From assembly GCA_022925895.1 (NCBI GenBank), contig JAKSYS010000158.1, positions 1 to 64,000 of the forward strand: DNA of 64,000 bases. The letters are read 5' to 3'. The notes beneath the pieces are model-generated. The model ran no database searches and had not been told where the DNA came from. It saw only the letters and a program-made list of their open reading frames with translations. Positions 34,201 to 43,063 of this stretch are shown here, piece by piece (the stretch's first letter is position 1; every line of letters begins with the position of its first letter). A program made the translations under genes and the position numbers. This DNA is from Fragilaria crotonensis (Eukaryota; Bacillariophyta; Fragilariophyceae; Fragilariales; Fragilariaceae).

Positions 34201-34825
34201 AATGACAAGTGCATTTGATGCCGTTTCCAGCACTCTTTCCTTCCAGGCCTTATTCAGCGGATTTGGATAGCTTACCTGTCTCGTTTCATTTGTTATATAG
34301 TAGAAGTGTTGATGATTGTAATTGACTCGGAAGACTCCGCTCTGGTTTGACCCATCGAATCTCGACATGACAGATCCAAATGTTGTAGCCTTGGACATTG
34401 CCGTATTAAACTTCCGAACGTCAATGACGATTGCAGCATCAATATGTCCCGTTCTTCGAAGTGCTTCTACCCATGTCGCCGCTGGGAGCCAGCAGTTTGA
34501 CATTCGAGGTCCGTACAAAGGATCGGCGCGAATCAACATAACAGCGTTCACAAAAATTGTATAAATGCCTTGGTCAGCCATCTTGACTATCAACCCAATT
34601 TCGTCAGATTGATTCTAAACTGTATTAAGAAGGCACTTGTCAGGGTTGGGTTGATAGATAGGAGTGCAACTGTTGTGTTGAGCGGCATGCAATCTCATTG
34701 TGAAACGCCTTGCTTCCAACACGAGAATATCCTCGTTTGATTACGTCATCACTAACATTTTTATTGGCTACACGTACATTTTGTACTGGGTGCTGCGCCA
34801 GGTTTCTTGGTGATGAAACCTGCTG
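31274..34825. mobile_element. DDE transposon with TA target duplication, unusual superfamily
   Basis: CAGCAGGTTTCATC starts at 31,274 and its complement ends at 34,825. A second shared block (CCTGGCG) lies 23-29 bases in on both sides. TA flanks both ends (31,272-31,273 and 34,826-34,827). TA duplication points to the IS630-Tc1-mariner group, and the transposase ends with a motif like the PKFHCELNPIE of large fungal and stramenopile DDE proteins. It contains one transposase gene on the minus strand with about two frame changes. Confidence 0.8.
31412..34581 (-). pseudogene. Large DDE transposase (IS630/Tc1-mariner-like), frame-broken
   Basis: The N-terminal part (33,487-34,581) contains a variable domain and DNA-binding-like segments. 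The core frame (about 32,110-33,402) has WRWMRCLGFKYDLRKKSFYVDGHERDDVV, the probable first catalytic Asp in IIGQDESVFAQYLLGSKTWVG, SEGDGYMLSAFVSREFGFG, NNEGYWNSYHMSLQFEDVVDCL and the second Asp in FVFLFDHSQGHARKRCGALSA. The C-terminal part (31,412-32,107) has VIPGWQGKPKGLLQVLWERGLI and the likely catalytic Glu in TPKFHAELAGEGVEYSWAQAKSFYR. Frame changes near 33,550-33,580 and 32,110-32,150 break it. At over 1,000 residues it would be far longer than a typical mariner transposase (~350 aa). Confidence 0.75.
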
Positions 34826-34945
34826 TATCAGAGGAAGGTCCGGCCGTCCGGCCTCGCACAACTGTGCTCTGTGTTTGTGTATTCTACTACTAGAGTCGTA
34901 GAGTAGAGCTACTCGAGTACCGGTAGTATGTATGATATTGTGTAT

Positions 34946-35266
34946 CAGAGACGGGAATTTCTGAAAACATCAAACCCATGGGTACCCACGTAAAGCTACG
35001 CTCACGGAAGTACCAGCCCAAACCCACCCAGAACCCATACGATCTACCAAGACCAACCCAAACCCACCCAAACCCAGTAGCCAGTCCTGGAGTACATGGT
35101 TCTACTACTACCGGTAGCAAACATCTACTGTCATTTTTTGCTATGATTTGCCGGCCCACCCAGACCCACCCATGAAATCCTGAGCTCACCCAAAACCCAC
35201 CCTTAACCCAATGGGTTTGGGTGGGCCGTGGGTTTGGGTGGGCTGGGTTTGAAATTCCCGTCTCTG
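34946..35266. mobile_element. hAT-type MITE with CCCAAACCCACC interior
   Basis: 321 bp. Terminal repeats are CAGAGACGGGAATTTC (34,946) and its complement (to 35,266). They are flanked by an 8-bp duplication TTGTGTAT (34,938-34,945 and 35,267-35,274), diagnostic of hAT; CAGAG also fits the hAT end consensus. The interior is built of CCCAAACCCACCC-like words on the plus strand at both sides of a GTAC-rich centre and is non-coding. The intact duplication suggests recent insertion. Confidence 0.9.
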
Positions 35267-35274
35267 TTGTGTAT

Positions 35275-36962
35275 CCAGAATCCTGACGCTCCGACGTATG
35301 TACGTACTGTATGTACGAGAAGAAATGTTATTTTGGCAGACCTCCCTGATGTCACATGAATTGTCGTTGAAGTAGGAAGTCTTTAAGAGTATATAAAGTA
35401 TAAAAAGTACTAGCTCCAAACGGGTTGCAAGTGTACAGTACCTCCGATAAAAAAAGGCAGAGCATGCAAAAACTCTGCGTCAGCTCGTTCAAACCTAGTA
35501 CATCTCTACAGGAGTTTTAAATCAAGTCCACTCGAACTGAAGAACACTCACAGGATAGGGTTGAAAGCACGTGTATCATGTACGTGCTCCTGGTATGTCC
35601 ATAAATAACACGGACGGCGCAGCATCATGACAACACAACAACATTGACAACGACCTTTTGGCCCAACTACCCGTTGGCATCCTTTGGGGACAAGTCTTCT
35701 CCTATTCTAAAGAGATTGATGAGATCATTCCACATGTACAACTCTGATTTGTGATGGTGTATCCGATGGACAAATCACGGAAGGCAGCACAATTGATGGC
35801 GGTGTCTCATATTCCAAGTTACTCGGAGGAATTGCGAAAGGAAGTTTTGAAAACTCAACTTCTCAATCGACTGTTGGTTGGACCACCATTGGACTTTCTT
35901 CTGGAACATCACTTGGCTGGTCATCTGATAGAATTCTCGATGGCAGGCTTAAGGGAAGAATTCCTGACTAGCTGCGACAACAATAATCGAGGAATGCCTT
36001 TGGGCGGGATGGAACATGAGGGTCAGACGGCTTACTCAATCGTAGTTCAGGTGGGATCGCTGTTGACTGATGAAGGCATCATGGCAGGAAAATATTTGGA
36101 GTGGGCATGAGAGTTAGGAAGAAACAGCACTGGGTTTGTCAGATGGAATGTTTGACGGCATTGCTGATTGCTCATCCGACTATCCGCCAAGACTATGAGA
36201 CTGATAGCCGGCGGGCGGATTTAATTCCCGATTGGCGGGTCCGTGATGGGAATCATTGAAGGCACACTCAATGACATGTCCAACTATTGAACTCTTGGGG
36301 AAGCAGTTGTGCCTGGCACAATGTTGTGAATCTCAACTTCTCGGTTGACTGTTTGTTGGAGAGTTGGCTTGATCGGCAACGGACGGCCTGCGATAACTTA
36401 CTTGGCTGGTCCAATGGAGAATTTTGATGCCTGACGGAGGCGACAGGAAGGCATGAATCCTCGACTGCAACAATGATGTAATGCCCAAATGAATTACCTG
36501 ATAGTGCAACGACAATATCTTGCAGCAGCAGGAAAGAAGGAACTCCTGATGTCCTGGCTCTATTAAGCTAACAGCCGTGGCAAGTGACTCAAAGTCATAA
36601 ACTTCAGTTCAAAGATGCTAAGCAAACTCTATTGGGTTGAGACTGTGTTAGTTTACTACATTGTTAATCTGTGATTTTAATTGAGCTTGCATGATCTTTC
36701 TATGAACAGAGAGAACAAATATGAATCATAGTCAATAGTCAGCCGAGACCTACTACGCATGTACTTGCAGCTGGTAGTACAGTACATGTACTAACATCTA
36801 CCGGTAGTAGAACGAGCTCGAGCGGCGTTGAAAAAAGACGTGCGCACGCAGTGGCCTATAGACGCTTATTTCTGTCACGTACAAAATGTACACACGTCTA
36901 CGGCAATTGTTTTTGTTTTTCGAAGGTACACTTGCAACCCGTTTGGAGGTCGTACAGCATAC
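35275..36962. other. Intergenic, degenerate internal duplication
   Basis: CTCAACTTCTC..GACTGTTTGTTGGA-like sequence and TCACTTGGCTGGTC-like sequence occur near 35,853-35,935 and again near 36,333-36,412, a diverged ~480-bp duplication. An ORF at 35,751-36,110 has no recognisable domain and only short Gly/Ser-rich frames nearby. GTAC words cluster at 36,760-36,815. Confidence 0.4.
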
Positions 36963-36965
36963 AAT

Positions 36966-37922
36966 AGGGAGATCCGGGTAGAGTCGTGATTCCACTAAGT
37001 TTCCCTTGTCATAAGGGAACCTTAGTGGAAGGGAAATTCCGGAATTAGAGATCCGGGTTGACGTGCGGCAAGTGAAATTTCTACTAAATTCCTGGACAGG
37101 GATTCCTCCTGAACGTCAAACAAGATTCCGCTGTGAGTTGATTTTTCATCGAAAGCCTGTTGGTGGGTTGTTTTCAGCTAATTCGGATTGCTGAGCACTG
37201 TCGTTTCTATCGCTAGATTTTCCGTATCGATATTAGTCTATAGTCTAAACATAAGTCAGTGGTTTAGGGGATACATTATCTGTATCGCAATCGCCGTTGT
37301 GATCGGAGAGCGACGACATCGTTTTTTTGCTCTGAGCGCGCTAAGCCAACGCTCGAAATTTCGAATAAACTTCAGCACAAGGATTCCTCAGTAATAATGC
37401 GAAAGATTCCGCACAAGGTCCGGTTGTCAAGTAGTGTTGGTGCTCGAATCTCAGCGGATTCGAATTTTTGAGCATTGTCGTTTGTACCGTTAAATCCGCA
37501 ATGTCCACATTAGTCTAGGAACGATGACAAGTCAGAAGTGAAGGTGATTCTTGCACCGGTTTTGCAATCGACGTCATGGCGGGAGAGGGATGTCGTCGTT
37601 TTCCGGTTGGTGCCGACTAATTCGAACGCTTTTGTTTGACAGCTTTGTCTTCAAGTACGACGTCCTGCTTTGGCTTACATAAATGTAGTGCAACGTGGAA
37701 CTTGGGAAAGCAACAATTTGACACGTGTAACGGAGTCTTGATAGCAGAAAACGCAGTGGAATGAAGCAGCGTCAAACTTCCACTAAAGCCCCGAGGATCG
37801 ACCTTAATCAGAAATTGCGAAACAAGATTCCCTTTTTCAGATCCGTTATTGTGACTCATAACCGGTTCTGAGCTGAAATAGCAGAAAGGTTAGTGGAAAC
37901 ACGACTCCACCCGGATCTCCCT
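36966..37922. mobile_element. Harbinger-type MITE, 957 bp
   Basis: Inverted repeats of about 33 bp begin AGGGAGATCCGGGT at 36,966 and close at 37,922; they include TTCCACTAA on both sides. A 3-bp AAT flanks both ends (36,963-36,965 and 37,923-37,925). The end sequence resembles that of Harbinger 1 (AGAGAGGTCCGGG), suggesting a non-autonomous relative. Inside, two diverged copies of a ~270-bp unit (about 37,155-37,400 and 37,430-37,640) share GAGCA(C/T)TGTCGTTT and TTAGTCTA. No ORF of note. Confidence 0.85.
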
Positions 37923-37925
37923 AAT

Positions 37926-38532
37926 GAATAAACTTTTGTATACATATATAAATCTTACAAAGACAAATGATACTCCCAGAGTTACGGGGGGAGCACGACA
38001 AAAGGTAGGAATACCAACCAAAACATCGTGTCACTCAATGACGTTGCGCACTATTTTTAAACCGTGTTCTTCCCTGTTTCAAGTTTTAAGTTCATTCACG
38101 TTTATGTTTTCGGTTCGTAATACTGGATAGGGATTCGTTTTGTGACACCGATTTCATCCGTGTATTCACATAACGTAGACCACAAATACATGCATACATA
38201 GTGGATGATGTGGTGATGAACAAAAAAAACCAGAAACATCAGGTCTACTGGGTCGTATACTTCAAGTGCGAACAACTATTTTTAGACGTACTGCAGGCTA
38301 CCGCTAGTAGTACTGGGGTACCAGCAGGTAGTGGAGTACTTGTTTTTTCCTAGTGTTGTTTTCTCTCTATGCATAGCTACAGGTAGTAGTACAAGTAGAT
38401 GTACTTGTACTGCATCGTGGAAAAATGCTGAGCTCTCCAACTGCACAGCCTGTTTCGTGTTTTTCTCGTTACATGCATCCCCAATCCCCACTACACTGCT
38501 GAGAGGAAACCATTCCACACGGTTCCATTAGG
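37926..38532. other. Upstream region of the OTU gene
   Basis: Non-coding. A run of GTAC/CTAGTAG palindromes stands at 38,285-38,420, just upstream of the OTU start codon, so it may overlap the promoter. Confidence 0.45.
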
Positions 38533-39637
38533 ATGACAAGAAAGAATAAACTCAGATATCAGGTCCTCAAACAAGATGACGAAGAATTACCTCAGAAAGG
38601 GAAAAAACAGCAACGATTGGGTGGTGGCGCTTGTACAAGACGTAGGGCTGCGAGTCGACGCAAAGTCGAGGGTGACGATGAAAGCTTTCGTCGGATGATT
38701 GAAGGTGCGCACGTCTTTGACGGTTTTGAAACCCAGTATCGCTGCTATGCTGACTCTTGTTAACAGATGACGGAACCAAGTCGATATCAGAAATGGCAGC
38801 AGATGGGAATTGCTTATTTCGAGCGCTGTCGGATCAACTTTACTGGGACTATGGCGATAATCATGAAGAGATCAGGTCTGATATTTGTGATTTTCTGGCC
38901 TTACATAAGGAGGAGTTTAGCGTCTTTCTGGTCCTCGACGAAAATGAAGAAGATGAAGACGCGGCGGACTTCGAGTCCTACGTTTCCAATATGAGAAAAT
39001 CAGGTCAATGGGGAGGCAATCTGGAACTAGTGGCCGCTGCAAGACTCTACCGGTGTGTTGATGCACAGAAATCATTCTCTTGATTACCGTCGCCGTGTTA
39101 CAAATCTCGTTCTCACACTGAAATCTCATCACAAATAGACGAAACATCAAAGTTTTCTCCTCCGCCGCAGCGTATACCATAGAACATGGTGCGAAGGAAT
39201 CAGCCGCTCCTGATCTCATGGTTAGTTATCATGACAACGATCACTACAACAGCGTTCACAACAAGAACGCCAAAAAGCCTCCTCTTCCAGTGAAAATGAT
39301 GCCCCTGCGAGCCGAGACCTGGTCAGTTACCTCTACAGAGAGTGCACAAGTGGGAGAAGAAATCTGTCCTTCTATAGAAGTCACATGCGCCGGCAGAATA
39401 GCAGATAAAAAGGAGGACGAGACTACCCGCCCGGACTCTAGCGCCAGCACAGCGAGGAAGAAAGGAAAGAAGAGTGGTGCATGCCCATGCAATAGCGGTG
39501 ATAGCTACCGAAAGTGTTGCGGTAGGAAAGAAAAGAATCGTAAGAAATCTGCTCGCAATTCATCTGCCACAGGCGGAACAGAGGAACCTGCCCACGAACA
39601 TATAGTTGAAAACGGGTTCAAAGTGCTGAAGATATAG
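38533..39637 (+). CDS. OTU-family cysteine protease (deubiquitinase) with SEC-C motif, two introns
   Basis: 318 aa from three exons: 38,533-38,704, 38,767-39,052 and 39,139-39,637. The introns (62 and 86 bases, GTGCGC...ACAG and GTGTGT...ATAG) restore one frame. The OTU domain (~residues 55-195) carries ADGNCLFRAL with catalytic Cys73 and DLMVSYHDNDHYNSV with catalytic His188; SGQWGGNLELVAAARLY lies between, as in OTUD3 and plant OTU enzymes. The N-terminus is basic. The C-terminus has a SEC-C zinc motif, CPCNSGDSYRKCC (~268-280), flanked by Lys/Arg runs. The known activity is cleavage of ubiquitin chains. OTU plus SEC-C is also found in plant OTU proteins, which supports the gene model. Confidence 0.85.
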
Positions 39638-40790
39638 CTGGCTGTGTGAGTGTGGTGCCTGGTTATGGGAGTGCAGTCCACAAAACTAACAGTACATTAA
39701 CTCGACTTCCTAGTAGATGCTGGTTCAAGGTACGGTTTGTTCAAATGACGGTGTCCTTGATTCAAGGGCTCCGACTACTGTCGTCGCACAGTTGGCGCTA
39801 GTTGGCATGGAGTGCACTTGTAGATAGGGCTTCGTTAATTGGGAGGCTTTGATTTGATGGGCTGCGTCTACTAGCATCAGAACATCAGAACGCATTAGGC
39901 GAGTCAAGCAGTACTAGTACTCGAGTACTGGAGTACAAGGTACTCGTACCGTACGATGGTTACACCATTTACTTGCTACTAGCAGTACAAGTACCAACTT
40001 GCTACTAGCAGTACAAGGTACCTGGTACTTGTACTGGAGCTGTCACTGCGCACTGTTCCTTGCAAGGCGGACTTCGAGGCGAAATGCGAACTCAAGTTTC
40101 GGCCTTGCGTGTGTCGGGTAGTACAGTACCGGTACTAGTACCAGGTAGTATGTCTCGTTTCCAAGTATCATACTACCTGAGGTAGTACAGTACAATTGCG
40201 CAACCGTACATCCGGGGGGATCACCAGTTTCTTCCTCAATCCCAAAAAACAGAAAAAAGTGCCTTTTGCCCCGTCGAAAGGACCAGTAAAAAGAGTTGCT
40301 CAACGCAACCGTGAAAACCTTCAGAAAGTGAGTCCATTGGCGTCGTTGTAAGCGTAGTGGCGAGTCGAAAGAAAATTCTGCCTGGGGATGTCATCGCCGC
40401 TCGTTTACCATTTACTTGCAAATGACGATGGACAGACTGAGTGTTTCTTTGCACGATTTGAATTTTTGGTGTATTCCGTGTTGTGAGATTCCCATTCTCC
40501 TAAACCGAGTACTGTGTACTGTGAAGGGATGGGAATCAAGACGTCTCATCATTTCAGAAAGTATGCGGTTCTGAAGGTTGCACTACCGTCCACCACTACC
40601 TCGCGACCACGAGGCCCATGTACTGGAGTGTTTCCATGTGTACGAACACATTCATCTTACACCTTGCTTTCTCACCGACCAGAAGCAGCAATAGAGTCTC
40701 CAGAACTCTATTTGTCATTCACTTCCTAACCAAACCAAAGTTCAACGTTAACTTCATTTCTCAGACTCGAGATCTCAACGCAAGGAAGAT
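39638..40790. other. Intergenic with the densest GTAC island; PABP promoter
   Basis: Between the OTU and PABP genes. From about 39,905 to 40,195 the sequence is a near-continuous series of AGTACTAGTACTCGAGTACT, GGTACC and TACCGGTACTAGTACC-type palindromes, including the 26-base phrase around CTTGCTACTAGCAGTACAAG repeated at ~39,973 and ~39,997. No ORF with family features. Confidence 0.6.
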
Positions 40791-42824
40791 ATGTCTGCCC
40801 CAGCCGTCCTCGATACCTCATCCGAACCTATGGACAACCAAGTCCCTCCCCCATCCCAAGTCACTAGCGCAGGGCCGTCTGAGCAGCCTTTCCATTCTGC
40901 ATCCCTGTACGTCGGTGATCTCGCCCCGGAAGTCAACGAAGGTCTCTTGTTCGAGATTTTCAATGCCGTTGGTCCTGTCTCGTCTATTCGTGTTTGTCGC
41001 GATGCCATTACTCGCCGCTCTCTAGGTTACGCGTATGTCAACTTCCATCAGGTTGCAGACGCTGAACGTGCTCTCGATACCATGAACTACACGATGATCA
41101 AATCAAAGCCCTGCCGTATCATGTGGAGTCAACGTGACCCTTCCCTCCGCCGTTCCGGTGTTGGAAACATCTTCGTGAAGAACCTTCATGTTTCTATTGA
41201 TAACAAGCAGCTATACGATACCTTTAGTCTCTTTGGAAATATTCTCTCCTGTAAGGTCGTCACTGAACGTGAGGGCGGCGCTTCCAAAGGTTACGGTTAC
41301 ATCCACTATGAGACAAACGAAGCTGCTCAAGCCGCGATTGATAAGCTCGACGGCATGTTGATCGATGGGCAGGAGGTCCAGGTCGGTGTCTTTATGCGTC
41401 GCAATGAACGTCCTGGCCAGCACGACTGGACTAATTGCTACGTTAAGAACATTCCATTGGAGTGGGACGATGCCAGATTGATGAAGGAATTCTCCCAATT
41501 TGGTGAAGTTGTCAGCGCTACCATTTCCACAGGTTACCCTAAGAAGAAACCTTCTCCTCCGAAGGCTGTTGGTGGCGAAGAAGTTCCTGTGGACGGCAAA
41601 GCAGACGAGTCACAAGGAGACGAAGAGCCAAAACTTGTCTCCCTTGGTTTTGGTTTCGTCAACTTCGCCGAGCACGACGCAGCGGTCGCAGCGACCGAAC
41701 TCATGAATGGTAAGGAATTTAAGTCCGTGGTCGATGGCGAAGAAGTAAGTCTTGAGATGTACGTTGGAAGGGCTCAGAAGAAATCAGAGCGCGAACGTGA
41801 GCTTCGCGCGAAATTCGAGGCTGAAAAGATGGACCGCATTTCTAAGTTCCAAGGTGTCAACCTTTATGTTAAGAACCTCGATGATAGTGTCACCGATGAC
41901 GTTCTTCGTGAGGAGTTTGCTGCCATGGGAACGATCACGTCTGCTCGCGTGATGAAGGACATGAAAGACGGCAGATCGAAGGGTTTCGGCTTCGTCTGTT
42001 TCTCTTCTCCTGAGGAAGCAACCCGTGCCGTGAACGAAATGAACGGCAAGTTGATTGCTGCCAAGCCAATCTTCGTGGCACTTGCGCAACGTCGTGATAT
42101 TCGACGAGCGCAGCTCGAAGCTCAACATGCCACTCGCGGTCCAGGTGCTGGTGGCCCTGGCAACCCCGGAATGATGAGAGGGCCTATGGGTGGCCCGATG
42201 GGTTACCCTGGTGCCATGCCACCGATGTACATGCAACGCCCTGGTCCCGGTGGTGGAATGCAACCCTCCTACCCAATGATGCCACAAATGATGGGTCCTG
42301 GCGGACGTGGACCCGGTGGGCAACGTCCAGGAGCTGGATACCCCATGATGGGACAACAAGGTCGTGGAGGTTATCCAATGCCTTACGGTGTCATGCCGCA
42401 GCCAGGGCGAGGCGGACGAGGTCCTGTTCCTGGTCGCGGTCGTGGCCCTGTTCCCATGCAAGGAGGACCACCTGGACAGCAGCCAATGAAGTTTAACCAA
42501 CAAGCTAGAAATGCCGCTCCTCCAGGTGGCATGCCACAACAACAACAACCTCCGCCTCAGGGACCACCTCCACCTATCCATGAAGGTGCGCTGACGGCGT
42601 CTGCTCTCGCTTCTGCATCACCAGAGATGCAAAAGAACATGATTGGAGAGCGTCTGTATCCACTTATCCATGCTTCTCAGCCAGAGCTTGCTGGGAAGAT
42701 CACAGGGATGCTCCTCGAGATGGACAACTCTGAACTTCTCCATCTGCTTGAGTCGCCGGAAGCGCTCAACTCCAAGATTTCCGAGGCCCTCCAAGTCTTG
42801 AAGGCTCACAGCGCCGGTCCTTAG
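40791..42824 (+). CDS. PABP: Cytoplasmic poly(A)-binding protein
   Basis: 677 aa, single exon, from ATG 40,791. Four RRMs are in order. RRM1 (~37-115) has SLYVGDLAPEV and LGYAYVNF. RRM2 (~125-205) has NIFVKNL and KGYGYIHY. RRM3 (~218-325) has NCYVKNIPLEW and LGFGFVNF, split by a ~35-residue Lys/Pro/Asp-rich insert. RRM4 (~360-435) has NLYVKNLDD and KGFGFVCF. A Pro/Gly/Met/Gln-rich linker follows (~450-590), then a MLLE domain (~600-670) with KITGMLLEMDNSELLHLLE. PABP binds mRNA poly(A) tails, promotes translation by contacting eIF4G, and recruits PAM2 proteins through MLLE. The RRM3 insert is the one unusual point. It is convergent with the galectin-RRM gene, 240 bases apart. Confidence 0.97.
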   Translation: MSAPAVLDTSSEPMDNQVPPPSQVTSAGPSEQPFHSASLYVGDLAPEVNEGLLFEIFNAVGPVSSIRVCRDAITRRSLGYAYVNFHQVADAERALDTMNYTMIKSKPCRIMWSQRDPSLRRSGVGNIFVKNLHVSIDNKQLYDTFSLFGNILSCKVVTEREGGASKGYGYIHYETNEAAQAAIDKLDGMLIDGQEVQVGVFMRRNERPGQHDWTNCYVKNIPLEWDDARLMKEFSQFGEVVSATISTGYPKKKPSPPKAVGGEEVPVDGKADESQGDEEPKLVSLGFGFVNFAEHDAAVAATELMNGKEFKSVVDGEEVSLEMYVGRAQKKSERERELRAKFEAEKMDRISKFQGVNLYVKNLDDSVTDDVLREEFAAMGTITSARVMKDMKDGRSKGFGFVCFSSPEEATRAVNEMNGKLIAAKPIFVALAQRRDIRRAQLEAQHATRGPGAGGPGNPGMMRGPMGGPMGYPGAMPPMYMQRPGPGGGMQPSYPMMPQMMGPGGRGPGGQRPGAGYPMMGQQGRGGYPMPYGVMPQPGRGGRGPVPGRGRGPVPMQGGPPGQQPMKFNQQARNAAPPGGMPQQQQPPPQGPPPPIHEGALTASALASASPEMQKNMIGERLYPLIHASQPELAGKITGMLLEMDNSELLHLLESPEALNSKISEALQVLKAHSAGP

Positions 42825-43063
42825 GGCGCCGGCGTATGCCACATGTGGGGAAGTGGTGTTCTCTCGTTTTGGTTGTCTGCCTTCTCAACGATCTCGAGCG
42901 AAGGAGGGACGCTCTCTTACTTACAAACGGATGCACGCGGTGATGTACCCTAGTGTATACTAATTTCGTCGTATCGAGGAAAGAGCTACTAGAGAAAATG
43001 AAAATGAATCGCTCTTGTAGTTCTGTTGTCATCAGTCCATGCCATCGACTCCTGTATCTTGTA

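Noticed and set aside
34946-35266. Telomere or subtelomere because of CCCAAACCC-like words
   Set aside because: An 8-bp target duplication and hAT inverted ends show an inserted MITE; the words are too irregular for a telomere.
41784-42581. 265-codon minus-strand ORF inside the PABP gene
   Set aside because: It is antisense to a strongly supported PABP reading frame; its length follows from the PABP codon bias, and its translation is low-complexity.
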